The notes below the pieces were generated by a model that made no database searches, had not been told where the DNA came from, and worked only from the letters and a program-made list of their open reading frames with translations. A DNA stretch of 32,430 nucleotides from Gammaproteobacteria bacterium 13_2_20CM_66_19 (lineage in GTDB: Bacteria; Pseudomonadota; Gammaproteobacteria; Steroidobacterales; Steroidobacteraceae), in NCBI GenBank assembly GCA_001914695.1, contig MNCZ01000062.1, forward strand, positions 1 through 32,430. The letters are read 5' to 3'. The translations under genes were made by a program, and so were the position numbers. This document shows positions 21,958 through 31,061 of this stretch, one piece after another (position 1 is the stretch's first letter; each line of letters starts with the position of its first letter).

Positions 21958-23796
21958 GTGGTCGATCGCCGAGAGTTCATCACCGTTGCCGGTTCGCTGG
22001 TCGCCGCCTGCGTCGCTTCCTCGCTCGGGAGGGCGGCTCGTGCCACCGCGCCGCCCGCGAGCGAGGCTGCTGAGCGGCTCAACGCGCTGTTCGATGTCTT
22101 CATGGAGGAGCGATTCGAGAAGAATCCCGACATGCTCACGATCCTCGGCCTCGACAAGGGCAAGTACGCGTGGGCGAAGTCGAAGCTCACCGAGGCTTCG
22201 CTTCAGTGGGTGCGCGAGTCGAAGCAGGACAACGCCTCACGCCTCAAGCGCCTCAGGGCCTTCGATCGCGGCACGCTCTCGGGGGCGGATCTCGCCAACT
22301 ACGACACGGTCGAGTACCAGTTGGAGACCACCGCGCGGACCGGGCCCTTCGAGTACGGCGACGCGGTGCGCCCCTATGTGGTGAGCCAGCTGACGGGCTC
22401 CTACCAGAGCGTTCCGACCTTTCTCGACCGCCAGCATCGCATCGACAACAAGGAGGACGCGGAGGCCTACCTCGCTCGCTTAAGGGCCTTTGCGACGGTG
22501 CTCGACGAGGAAACGGAGCGGGTGCGGCACGATGCAGGGCTCAAGGTCGTGCCGCCCGATTTCCTCATCAATCGCACGCGCGATCAGATGCGAGTCCTGC
22601 GCGGCACCGCGCCCGCGGACTCGATCCTCGCCACCTCGATCGGGAAGCGTGCGCAGAAGCTCGGCCTCACCACCGACTACGGCGCGGAAGCCTCGCGCAT
22701 CGTCGGCGCCGAGGTCTATCCGGCGCTTGACCGGCAAATGCGCTCGCTCGCCGAGCTGCGCCCCGCGGCAGCGCACGATGCGGGCGTCGGGCGACTGCCG
22801 CAGGGTGAGGCGCTCTATCAGGTTGCCCTGCGCTTTGGCACGACCACCGACATGACCGCCGACCAGGTGCACACCCTTGGGCTCGATCAGGTGAAAGAGC
22901 TCGATGCGCGCATGGATACGCTGCTGCGTGCGCAGGGGAAGAAGAGCGGAACGGTATCCGAGCGCATGCAGGCGCTCGCCAGGGACCCGCAGTATCTCTA
23001 TCCGGACACCGATCCGGGGCGGCAACAGATCCTCGATTACTGCAACGGGCTCATCACTTCGCTCCAGCCTCGCCTCGAGAAATATTTTCACGTCCGGCCG
23101 AAGGCGGCCGTCGAGATCCGCCGGGTGCCGGTCTATACCGAGGCCGGCGCGCCGGGCGGCTACTACCAGATTCCGGCGCTCGACGGCTCGCGCCCCGGAG
23201 CCTTCTACATCAATCTGCGCGATACCGGCGAATGGTCGCGCTGGAAGTTGCCGACGCTGGTCTATCACGAATCCGAGCCCGGGCATCACTTTCAGCTGGC
23301 GCTGGTGCTGGAGATGCCCTCGCTCCCGCTGATCCGCAAGGCGGGCGGCGCCGGCTTCTCGGCGAACACCGAAGGCTGGGCGCTCTACGCCGAGCAACTG
23401 TGCGATGAGATGGGCCTCTATGACTCCGAGCCCCTCGGCCGGCTGGGGCTCCTGCAGTCGCTGCTCTTCCGCGCCGCGCGCTGCGTGGTCGATACCGGGC
23501 TGCACGCCAAGGGCTGGAGCCGGGAGCGGGCGATCGACTACATGGTCGCGACGACCGGCGAGAACGCGACAGCCATGACGACCGAGGTCGAGCGGTACTG
23601 CACCTGGCCGGGTCAGGCGTGCAGCTACAAGGTGGGGCATACCCGCTGGCTGGCCCTGCGCGCCGAGGCGCGCCGCCGCCTCGGCGCGAAGTTCGACATT
23701 CGGGACTTCCACGATGTGGGACTCTCGGCGGCGCCCATGCCGCTCGCGGTGCTCGAGCGTGTGGTCGGGGAGTGGCTGGCGAGCCGCAAGGCATGA
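21958..23796 (+). CDS. Exported DUF885 family protein (putative metallopeptidase)
   Basis: GTG 21958 with GGGAGAG upstream gives MVDRREFITVAGSLVAACVA, a twin-arginine-like signal (RREFI). An ATG-less extension upstream is unlikely. 612 aa. DUF885 hallmarks: YHESEPGHHFQLALVLE near residues 436-452 (HE-x-x-PGHH, resembling a zinc ligand motif), GWALYAEQLCDEMGLY, and the final MTTEVERYCTWPGQACSYKV. The N-terminal part (LFDVFMEERFEKNPDMLTIL) is also typical. The family is thought to contain carboxypeptidase-like zinc enzymes; the substrate is unknown. It ends in ATGA shared with the next gene, so the two are translationally coupled. Confidence 0.9.
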   Translation: MVDRREFITVAGSLVAACVASSLGRAARATAPPASEAAERLNALFDVFMEERFEKNPDMLTILGLDKGKYAWAKSKLTEASLQWVRESKQDNASRLKRLRAFDRGTLSGADLANYDTVEYQLETTARTGPFEYGDAVRPYVVSQLTGSYQSVPTFLDRQHRIDNKEDAEAYLARLRAFATVLDEETERVRHDAGLKVVPPDFLINRTRDQMRVLRGTAPADSILATSIGKRAQKLGLTTDYGAEASRIVGAEVYPALDRQMRSLAELRPAAAHDAGVGRLPQGEALYQVALRFGTTTDMTADQVHTLGLDQVKELDARMDTLLRAQGKKSGTVSERMQALARDPQYLYPDTDPGRQQILDYCNGLITSLQPRLEKYFHVRPKAAVEIRRVPVYTEAGAPGGYYQIPALDGSRPGAFYINLRDTGEWSRWKLPTLVYHESEPGHHFQLALVLEMPSLPLIRKAGGAGFSANTEGWALYAEQLCDEMGLYDSEPLGRLGLLQSLLFRAARCVVDTGLHAKGWSRERAIDYMVATTGENATAMTTEVERYCTWPGQACSYKVGHTRWLALRAEARRRLGAKFDIRDFHDVGLSAAPMPLAVLERVVGEWLASRKA

Positions 23797-24929
23797 GTCG
23801 GCGGAGGCGAATCCCCGCGCGCGGCACGGCAGGGCGCATCGCGATGGGGCTCGCGGCCGCCTGGCTCGCGTCGGCCGCCACCGGAGCGCTCCCGGGGGCG
23901 GTTGCGGCCGGGGCGGAGGCGAGCTATCCGCCGCCGGTGCAGAGCGACTTCCTCCTCAAGGACTTCAGATTCGCCTCCGGCGAGTCGCTCCCTGAGCTGC
24001 GCATCCACTATCGCACCTTCGGTACACCGCGCGCGGACGCCCACGGCGTAGTGCATAACGCGGTCATCATCCTGCACGGCACCGGAGGGAGCGGTGCGAG
24101 CCTCGTGAGAGCGGAATTTGCGGGCGAGCTCTTCGCGGCGGGTCAGCCGCTCGATGCCGCGAAGTACTTCATTGTGCTCCCCGACGGCATTGGCCACGGC
24201 AATTCCAGCAAGCCGAGCGACGGGCTGCACGCCCGCTTTCCTCACTACGGCTACCGCGACATGGTCGAAGCGCAGTACCGGCTGCTGACCGAGGGCCTTC
24301 ACGTCAGTCATGCGCGCCTCGTCATGGGTACCTCGATGGGCGGCATGCACACCTGGCTCTGGGGCGAGCTGCACCCTGAGTTCATGGATGCCCTGATGCC
24401 GCTCGCCAGCCTGCCGACGCAGATTTCGGGCCGTAACCGCGCGTGGCGGCGGGTGATCATCGATGCGATCCGCAACGACCCGGCGTGGCAGGGGGGCGAG
24501 TACTCGAGCGAACCCCCCTCGCTCAGGACCGCCCTGGAGATGCTCTGGCTCGTCAGCAGCAACCCGGTGCTGCGGCAGGACGAGGCGCCCACCCTCGCGC
24601 GCGCGGATCAGGCGCTGGACGCCTACGTCAACGATCAGATGAGATCGGCCGACGCCAACGACCTCTTGTATGCCGTGAGCGCCTCGCAGGACTACGACCC
24701 GGGGCCGGCGCTCGAGAAGATCGAGGCCCCGCTCATAGCGGTGAACTCAGCCGACGACCTCATCAATCCGCCCGAGCTCAAAATCCTCGAGCGCGAGATC
24801 CAGCGCGTGCCGCACGGGAGGGCGGTCGTGATCCCCTTCAGCGAGCGCACCCGGGGTCACGGCTCGCACACCGTTGCGGTGCTCTGGAAGCGGCATCTCG
24901 AGGATCTGCTCAAAGCCCCGGAGCGCTGA
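23793..24929 (+). CDS. Exported alpha/beta hydrolase (homoserine acetyltransferase-like fold)
   Basis: 378 aa; the start overlaps the DUF885 stop (ATGA). A signal peptide (GRIAMGLAAAWLASAATGAL) is followed by LRIHYRTFGTPRADAHGVVH and HGTGGSG (oxyanion region). The nucleophile elbow is GTSMGGM with Ser181. The acid is probably in VNSADDLINPPE, and the histidine is His356 or His359 in RGHGSHT. MetX-like members share the RIHYRTFG start, but export and coupling to a DUF885 enzyme suggest an extracytoplasmic hydrolase rather than methionine synthesis. Confidence 0.85.
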   Translation: MSRRRRIPARGTAGRIAMGLAAAWLASAATGALPGAVAAGAEASYPPPVQSDFLLKDFRFASGESLPELRIHYRTFGTPRADAHGVVHNAVIILHGTGGSGASLVRAEFAGELFAAGQPLDAAKYFIVLPDGIGHGNSSKPSDGLHARFPHYGYRDMVEAQYRLLTEGLHVSHARLVMGTSMGGMHTWLWGELHPEFMDALMPLASLPTQISGRNRAWRRVIIDAIRNDPAWQGGEYSSEPPSLRTALEMLWLVSSNPVLRQDEAPTLARADQALDAYVNDQMRSADANDLLYAVSASQDYDPGPALEKIEAPLIAVNSADDLINPPELKILEREIQRVPHGRAVVIPFSERTRGHGSHTVAVLWKRHLEDLLKAPER

Positions 24930-24971
24930 GTCGGCACGGGTGCCGGGGCGCGGCGGCGATTCCGCCCGCGC

Positions 24972-26150
24972 TCAAGCGTCGTGCACGAGCTGCGGGCCGA
25001 GCTCCGTGATGGAATTGCAGCCGAGCTGACCGAGCACCCGATCGATCTCGGTAGTCAGCATCGCGAGCGCGCGATCCACGCCCGGCTCGCCGCCGGCGGC
25101 GAGGCCATAGAGCGTCGCGCGGCCGATCATCACCGCCTGGGCACCGAGCGCGAGCGCCTTGACGACGTCGGTGCCGCGGCGGAAGCCGCTGTCGATGAGG
25201 AGGGTGAGCCGCTGGCCCACGGCGCGCCGGATATCCGGCAGCACCTCGATCGGCGCCACGCAATAATCCAGCTGCCGTCCGCCGTGATTGCTCAGCACGA
25301 TACCGTCGCACCCAAGCGCCGCGGCGCGCTCGGCGTCGCCGACGCTCAGCACTCCCTTGATGAGCAGCCGCCCGCGCCAGAGCTGCCTGATCCACGTGAT
25401 GTCGTCCCACTGGATGGTCGGCTCGAAGAGCGGGGGGATCACCGTGGCGCCGCCGAGTGCCGTGGTGGCCGACGGCGGCAGGTAGCCCTCGAGATTGCGG
25501 AAGCGCGGCATGCCGGGGGTGACGAATGTCCGCCACAGCCAGCGCGGGTGGCGCAGCATGTCGAGCGCGGTGCGCACGGTGGGTCTCCCCGGGGCGCGGT
25601 AGCTGCGCCGGTCCCACTCCCGGTTGCCGAACACGTTCGCGTCGGTGGTGAACACCAGCGCCTCATAGCCGGCCGCTCCGGCGCGCTGGACGATGTCACG
25701 TGCGATCGCGCGCTCCTTGAGCACGTAGAGCTGCAACCAGAGCCGTCCGCCGGCACGGGTCGCGAGCTCTTCGAGCCGCGTGGTCGAGAGCGTGCTGAGC
25801 GTGAAAGGAATGCCGAGGCGGGCCGCCGCGCGCGCGAGCGCGAGGTCACCCTGCGGGTGGAGCATGCCGTTCAGGCCCGTGGGGGCGATGATGAGCGGAG
25901 CGTTGGCGAGGCGCCCGAAGATCGCGATACGCTGATGGCGCGCCGAGGTGTCGATCAGGGTCTGCGGGATGAGCCGCAGCCGCTCGAGGGCGTCGCGGTT
26001 GCCGCGCAGCGTGACCTCATCCTCCGCTCCCCCCTCGACGTACTCGAAAGCGAAGCCTGGTACCCGCCGTCGCGCGATTTCGCGGAGCTGAGCGATATTG
26101 AGGGCGCGCGCCAGGTCGAGGCTGTTGAATGGACGCCGCTTCCAGGGCAT
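24972..26150 (-). CDS. FMN-dependent alpha-hydroxy-acid dehydrogenase (LldD/mandelate dehydrogenase family)
   Basis: 392 aa, family length. FMN and substrate residues are in order: FEYVEGGAEDEVTLRGNRDA (about 35-54), IIAPTGLNGMLHPQGDLALA, LQLYVLKER, and KGVLSVGDAERAAALGCDGI. The active-site LSNHGGRQLDY carries His289, and DSGFRRGTDVVKALALGAQA (about 326-345) binds the phosphate. It oxidises a 2-hydroxy acid such as lactate or mandelate and passes electrons to quinone or oxygen. No lactate permease or regulator is adjacent, so the substrate is open. It ends convergently with the hydrolase gene. Confidence 0.9.
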   Translation of the reverse strand: MPWKRRPFNSLDLARALNIAQLREIARRRVPGFAFEYVEGGAEDEVTLRGNRDALERLRLIPQTLIDTSARHQRIAIFGRLANAPLIIAPTGLNGMLHPQGDLALARAAARLGIPFTLSTLSTTRLEELATRAGGRLWLQLYVLKERAIARDIVQRAGAAGYEALVFTTDANVFGNREWDRRSYRAPGRPTVRTALDMLRHPRWLWRTFVTPGMPRFRNLEGYLPPSATTALGGATVIPPLFEPTIQWDDITWIRQLWRGRLLIKGVLSVGDAERAAALGCDGIVLSNHGGRQLDYCVAPIEVLPDIRRAVGQRLTLLIDSGFRRGTDVVKALALGAQAVMIGRATLYGLAAGGEPGVDRALAMLTTEIDRVLGQLGCNSITELGPQLVHDA

Positions 26151-26161
26151 GAGCGCGCGGG

Positions 26162-28081
26162 CTACTCGTAGAGCGCCACGCTGATGCGCGAGGCGACGAA
26201 TGTGTTGGCCGCGGCGTTCAATTGCCCGACCGCGACCAGCCGGTAGATCTTGTTGGTGCCGTTCAAAGTGGAAGAGAGCGCGCCGGCGAAGGCGCTGGCG
26301 CTATGGAACACCGAGATGCCGCTCGTGAGCGTGATGCTGCCGATCGACAGCCGCAGATCAGCCTGGGCTGCGCCCACGATGGTGAAAGGCGGACTCGTGG
26401 GGAGCAACTTCAGGTCGTACGTCCCTGGGCGGGTCAGGTCGAGGGTGCCCGGGACGGTGACGATGTGGTGAACGCTTCCGAGACTGGCGTTGCTGAGATC
26501 TACGACCAAGCCCGAGGTGTTGGCGGAGGTGAAAGGTGCGGTCGCCCCCCCGTTCACCCATTCGACCACCAGGCGCTGCTCGGTGGCGCTGCCGAGCGCG
26601 ATGGCGGTCGCGTTGAAGTCGGGCGGTGCGGCCCCGAAGGGGCTGACGAGGCCGTCGACCGCGAGCAGCGTGCTGGCGGCGACCCCGCTCTCATCGAGCG
26701 TGCCGGTGTTGACCGCGTAGGCGGCGGGGTTGGCTACCGGTGTGCCGGTGCCGGCGAAGTTGAAGCCGGCGGGCGCGAAGTTGCCGATCGTCAGGACATC
26801 GAGCACGGCGCTCCCGGGGGTCGCGGAGCTCAGCGTGCCCCAGATACGGGAGGAGGCGAGGCGCGCCTGGCAGGGTGTCGGCGTGCCTCCGACCATGCAC
26901 GTGGCCGCGTCCAGGCTGAGATTGCCTGCGCTGTCGACGCTGCACTGGCCGGAGACATCGAGCTGCTGTCCGACCGAGATCGAGGCGGGAGTAAGCCCGC
27001 TCGCCATGACCCCATCCTGGCTCACGGTGGTGGCGCTGCCGATCGTGACCGTGGCGTTGTTGTAGAAAGCATCGGGATATGCAGCGCAGGCAGCGCCCAG
27101 GCGCTGGAACAGATGCGCGCCGTGCACGGTGAGGGTGTTGCCGCTGCGGGCGCTCACGACTCCGGTGACATGGTCTGAAAGGGTCTCGAGACTGGTGCCG
27201 GCGTATACCGCGGTCGCGTGGAAGCCCGGCGTGATACCCGACAGGTCCCCGAGCGTCCCGTAGGCTGCGACCGGCGCGTTGGTGGTGAGGGCGGCCATGG
27301 CGGCGAGTCCCGAGGCGCCAGTGTAGGCGGTGCCGTCGACATTGAAATAGGTGTTGGCGTCGGTGCTCACGGTCACCGCCCCCACGGCGGACGACTGATC
27401 GGTGAGGGGACGGGTGTTGCTGATGTAGTCGTTCGAGGCGCTCTCTACGATGACCAGGAGTCCCCGCGCGCGCATCGAGCTGGCGTCTGCCGGCGCCGGC
27501 CTCATGACCGCATACGGATGCACGGTCACCTTGGGCGTGGAGCCCGAGGTGTCGATCGAGTTCGAGGCCGCAAGGTCGATGTCGACGGCGAGGCGCGACG
27601 ACTTGCTTGAGGTGATGGTGAGCTGATTGCTGGGATCGAAGGTGACGGTGACGCTGCTGGTCGTCGGCGCGGTCCCTTTTAAATTGACCACGCTGGCGGC
27701 GACCGCCTGTCCGTTGAGGTTGACCCAGACGCTCGCGCTCAGGTAATCAAGGGTGATCGTGGCGGACTTGTAGGTTCCGGACGGCACAGCGTCCGCTACG
27801 AGCAGCTCGGACCCGTCGGTGAGAGCCGCCAGGTCGGCGAGCTCGCTCACTCCCGACACCCAGGGGTGCAGCGTCCAGACCGTGCCATTGGTATTGGTGA
27901 GGGCGATCGAGTCGATCTGCACGCGATAGCTGGCGAAGTCACCGCTGGTATCCGAGAGTGTCACAACCAGCGTACCCAGCGGGGTGTTGGAGCTGCCGCC
28001 GCAGCTCGCGAGCATGACGAGGGCGCACGCGAGGGCGGGCAGCCTGCGCGCGGGGCTCCGGCGGGTGCGAACGACGGTCAT
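26162..28081 (-). CDS. Large lipoprotein with DUF4382-like N-terminus
   Basis: 639 aa. A lipoprotein signal ends in the lipobox LASC (ACALVMLASCGGSSN), giving an acylated Cys near residue 27. The following ~160 residues (GTLVVTLSDTSGDFASYRVQ, IDSIALTNTNG, LADLAALTDGSELLVADAVP, SGTYKSATITLDYLS) match the DUF4382 pattern. The rest is Ser/Thr/Ala-rich beta-type sequence with repeated modules such as GVVSARSGNTLTVHGAHLF, resembling DUF5666. The function of these families is unknown; a surface or periplasmic envelope role is inferred. It is in tandem with a second, related-looking lipoprotein gene. Confidence 0.8.
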   Translation of the reverse strand: MTVVRTRRSPARRLPALACALVMLASCGGSSNTPLGTLVVTLSDTSGDFASYRVQIDSIALTNTNGTVWTLHPWVSGVSELADLAALTDGSELLVADAVPSGTYKSATITLDYLSASVWVNLNGQAVAASVVNLKGTAPTTSSVTVTFDPSNQLTITSSKSSRLAVDIDLAASNSIDTSGSTPKVTVHPYAVMRPAPADASSMRARGLLVIVESASNDYISNTRPLTDQSSAVGAVTVSTDANTYFNVDGTAYTGASGLAAMAALTTNAPVAAYGTLGDLSGITPGFHATAVYAGTSLETLSDHVTGVVSARSGNTLTVHGAHLFQRLGAACAAYPDAFYNNATVTIGSATTVSQDGVMASGLTPASISVGQQLDVSGQCSVDSAGNLSLDAATCMVGGTPTPCQARLASSRIWGTLSSATPGSAVLDVLTIGNFAPAGFNFAGTGTPVANPAAYAVNTGTLDESGVAASTLLAVDGLVSPFGAAPPDFNATAIALGSATEQRLVVEWVNGGATAPFTSANTSGLVVDLSNASLGSVHHIVTVPGTLDLTRPGTYDLKLLPTSPPFTIVGAAQADLRLSIGSITLTSGISVFHSASAFAGALSSTLNGTNKIYRLVAVGQLNAAANTFVASRISVALYE

Positions 28082-28200
28082 CGAGACATCCCTTCGATAC
28101 GGCTTGGCCGCGGGCGTCGCGGCACCCGCTTAGAGGCAATCCGCGGGCGAAGCGTTCCCCCACCCCGCAAGGCGCGCATAGTGTACCGGTTTCGCTCCGG

Positions 28201-29973
28201 TCAGTTGATCGTCAGCTGGGCGCTGCCACTCGCGCTGCCGCGCAGATCGATTGGCGTGGAATACGACTGGCGATGCAGAGTGCTGGACGGAGCGGCCGAC
28301 TTCCAGGCGCGCACCGTCAGGTAATAGAGAGAGGCCGGCGTGCCGCTGGGCACGCTGTTGACGGTGACCGTCGCGCCCGGCCCCTGTGTCAGCGCCGCAT
28401 CGAGCGGCGCGGCGGCGATGAGCGTGCCGTCGTGCCCGACCAGCAGCTCGCCGTGGTCATACTTGCCCGCGGTTGCCTGCGTGATGCTGACGGAAATCGA
28501 GCCGGGGCTGTCGCCCGCTGCGAGCGTCAGTGCCGGCAGCGTGACCGGCGGCGCCGTCGTGCCCGACTGCGGCGCCGCTACGGAGGTCGTAAGGGGTCCG
28601 TCCTGGTACCCCGGGGCACTCGCCGCGACCAAGTAACCTCCCTCTTTTTCCACGGGCGCAGCGCTCACCAGGGTTACGGTTGCGCCGCTCGCGTTGTACG
28701 TGCCCGAATCGATGGTGCCGGTCGACAATCCTTCCGCGTTCGCAAGTGTCTGATTGAAGTTCGCAAGTGTCTGATTGAAGGGATCGATGGGGCTCGCTTC
28801 GATCAGGTACGGCACTTCGCCTTTGGTCGCCAGCGTCTGGTAGAAAGCGACCCAGGCTCCTGCGGGGAGCGCCGGCCCGCTGGCGTTGCCCAAGTTCACC
28901 GTGTAAGGGCTCGCCGAGCGGGGGATCAGCGTGCCCACCGAGACCGTATTGGTCGCGCTCGAGCCGGTAGTACTGGTCGAGCTGGTCGAGCCGCTCGTCG
29001 TCGAGCTCGTGCTGCTGCTCGCAGGGCTCACCTGCACGGCCTTGATGATGATGGTCGCTATCCGTGCGCCGTGGATGACTACGTCGTACGCGGGAGGGTT
29101 GGAGGAGCTGGTGGGGAGCGGGTAGAGCAGGAAGCTCCCGTCGGCGTGCACCGGCGTGCTGCTCATCACCACGTGACGCGTTCCATCGGCGCTCAAGACT
29201 TCCGCGCTCACCTGGATGGCGGGCAGTCCGCTGCTGCCGGTGAGGTTGGTGAGCGTCAGCTGCCCGGAGATTCCTCCGACCTGGGAGAGATCGTAGGCGC
29301 TGGCGTGGGAGCTCATCAGGATGCCGTTCGGGCTGCTCGCTCCGGCGTAGGTGAATAGCGCGAGATCGCGTGCCCCGTCGAAGTCGAGCGCGAACGAGGC
29401 GGTCGTCGTGCTCGAGGTCGTGGCCGACGCCGTGGTGCTTGGGGTCGAGCTCGTCGGCGTCGTGGCGCCGCTCAACGCTGCGCCGATGTTTCCGATCGGC
29501 ACGGAGAGCGAGCCCTGGATACCGATGCCTTGGTCGGGACTGAGGAGCTCGAGAGGCAGCTGGTGCGGCGTGCCACCGCTGTCGACGAAGTCCGCTTCGG
29601 CGTTGTAGAGCGCGCCCGCGGTCTTTGCGGAAGAAGTCAGGTCCGCGGCAGCGTCCACCGGAATCAGCCGCACCTGCGAATAATTTCCGGAAGCGAGCTT
29701 GAGGCCCGTGACGAGGCTGCCGAGGTTGCCGCCGGAGTCGGTGACCAGGTCCACCGTCGCCGGCGTCGAGAGCGGGAACTTGACCCAGCCGCCGTCGTCG
29801 GGACCGGCGTTCGCGCTCGTATTGAACCAGACTTCCTGCGCGGTGATCCAGACGTGCGAGTAGAGCGCGGGGCTGTTCCCGGTCACCGACACGTCGGTTT
29901 TCACCGAGCAGCCGGCCAGGACGCAGGCGAGTACCGCGATAGGGACGGCAAGCGAGAGGCTCTTCCGGTTCAT
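28201..29973 (-). CDS. Large lipoprotein, second of the pair
   Basis: The start MNRKSLSLAVPIAVLACVLA (29973) is a lipoprotein signal with lipobox LAGC; the longer frame upstream is spurious. About 590 aa. The N-terminal region (WFNTSANAGPDDGGWVKFPL, VDLVTDSGGNLGSLVTGLKL, ASGNYSQVRLIPVDA) has the DUF4382 layout. Two Ser/Thr tracts (about 200-220 and 345-370) look like linkers between beta-type domains. FNQTLAN is repeated in tandem through a 21-bp duplication. The C-terminal module ending SGSAQLTIN is separate. The gene lies 119 bp upstream of the other lipoprotein on the same strand. Role unknown. Confidence 0.8.
   Translation of the reverse strand: MNRKSLSLAVPIAVLACVLAGCSVKTDVSVTGNSPALYSHVWITAQEVWFNTSANAGPDDGGWVKFPLSTPATVDLVTDSGGNLGSLVTGLKLASGNYSQVRLIPVDAAADLTSSAKTAGALYNAEADFVDSGGTPHQLPLELLSPDQGIGIQGSLSVPIGNIGAALSGATTPTSSTPSTTASATTSSTTTASFALDFDGARDLALFTYAGASSPNGILMSSHASAYDLSQVGGISGQLTLTNLTGSSGLPAIQVSAEVLSADGTRHVVMSSTPVHADGSFLLYPLPTSSSNPPAYDVVIHGARIATIIIKAVQVSPASSSTSSTTSGSTSSTSTTGSSATNTVSVGTLIPRSASPYTVNLGNASGPALPAGAWVAFYQTLATKGEVPYLIEASPIDPFNQTLANFNQTLANAEGLSTGTIDSGTYNASGATVTLVSAAPVEKEGGYLVAASAPGYQDGPLTTSVAAPQSGTTAPPVTLPALTLAAGDSPGSISVSITQATAGKYDHGELLVGHDGTLIAAAPLDAALTQGPGATVTVNSVPSGTPASLYYLTVRAWKSAAPSSTLHRQSYSTPIDLRGSASGSAQLTIN
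28739..28780 (-). repeat. Perfect 21-bp tandem duplication in a coding region
   Basis: Positions 28739-28759 and 28760-28780 are identical, keep the reading frame and duplicate the heptapeptide FNQTLAN. Confidence 0.9.
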
Positions 29974-30115
29974 GTGCGAGTCCCTGTGCAGGCCTTCCAG
30001 GGATGATGTCTCAAGCGCTTTGACCTGGCAACGCACGCCAGGTTCTCGATGTGTCGAATTGTGGCCGCACTGGCAAGGGCCGGTGTAGGTTCCCGCGACG
30101 GTCGGCGCGCCCTCT

Positions 30116-31048
30116 CTAGCGCGCCCGCATGATGGCGCGCCGCACGTCCGCCAGCGGCGCGCTGTCTGAGAGACGCACCGACGAGTCTTCGGACTCGATA
30201 CCGAGCTCCCGCCACAGCCCCATGAGGTCGGGCGTGACGGGTGAGTCCTTCAGCCGCGCATAGAGATCCTCGAGTGTCGTCGTGCCGACCGCATGATCCC
30301 CGGTAAGCAGCACCCGCTCGATCGGCCAGTCCGCGGCCAGCCCGCCGCTGTCACGCACGATGGCGCGCAGCGCATCCTGCAAGCCGAAGCGGTTGTGCGA
30401 CTGCCGGTGAATGTCGACGTCCGCCAGCAGGCAGAACATGGCGCCGCCCCAGTAGGTGCGTGCCCAGGTATGGGTGCGGTCGAGACCGCGGTCGCCCGAC
30501 TCGGGCAGTCCCCGGGGCATCTGGCGCATCTCCTCCGCCCACACGTCCGCTTCACTGCGGTTACCGGCCTGAACGCGCGCCACGCCCTCGACGTAGGTCG
30601 CAAGCCCCTCGGAGAGCCAAGCGTGCGCTTCGCCCGTATCGGGCAGTGCGAGGTGGGCCATCTCATGCACCAGCACCCAGTCCGAGAGCAGCTGCGCCTC
30701 GGTCACATCTTGTCCGAGGCGCACCTGAATGTAGGCCTCGGGATTGGCAAAGCTCTTGCCGCCGTGCACCCCTTCGCCGCGCTCGGCCATCACCCGCACC
30801 GTAAGGCGGGCGACCGGGAAATGGCCGTAGTACCCGGCCACGATGGAGGCGGAGCGGCGAATCCAGCTCTCGATCGGATCTCCACCGCCGCGGAACGCGC
30901 CGCGGTCGAGCTCGATCTGTACGGCGACGTCGCCGACAGTGATGCCGCTGCTACGGCCCGCGGCGAGTCCGAGCAGCGCGCCGAGAGCCAGAAACACGAT
31001 CGCGGCGGCGGCGGCGAGGGCTGCGCTTGGGGGCCCGGCGCGCGACAT
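30116..31048 (-). CDS. Membrane-anchored gluzincin-type peptidase (HExxH)
   Basis: 310 aa. A single N-terminal hydrophobic helix (about 8-30) serves as anchor or signal. The zinc motif is VHEMAHLALP, His128-Glu-Met-Ala-His132, and the third ligand Glu147 lies in WLSEGLATYVEG, the spacing of gluzincins (M1-like, peptidase_MA). A following aromatic stretch is HTWARTYWGGAMFCLLADVD. The catalytic face would be periplasmic. No substrate is known. It starts 13 bp after the GST gene stop on the same strand and may be cotranscribed. Confidence 0.85.
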   Translation of the reverse strand: MSRAGPPSAALAAAAAIVFLALGALLGLAAGRSSGITVGDVAVQIELDRGAFRGGGDPIESWIRRSASIVAGYYGHFPVARLTVRVMAERGEGVHGGKSFANPEAYIQVRLGQDVTEAQLLSDWVLVHEMAHLALPDTGEAHAWLSEGLATYVEGVARVQAGNRSEADVWAEEMRQMPRGLPESGDRGLDRTHTWARTYWGGAMFCLLADVDIHRQSHNRFGLQDALRAIVRDSGGLAADWPIERVLLTGDHAVGTTTLEDLYARLKDSPVTPDLMGLWRELGIESEDSSVRLSDSAPLADVRRAIMRAR

Positions 31049-31061
31049 CGCCTAAGGCTCG

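Noticed and set aside
22480-23712. 410-codon minus-strand ORF
   Set aside because: Shadow of the DUF885 gene, whose motifs are clear on the plus strand.
24981-26171. 396-codon forward ORF
   Set aside because: Exact shadow of the alpha-hydroxy-acid dehydrogenase on the other strand; His/Arg/Glu-rich composition typical of antisense frames in high-GC DNA.
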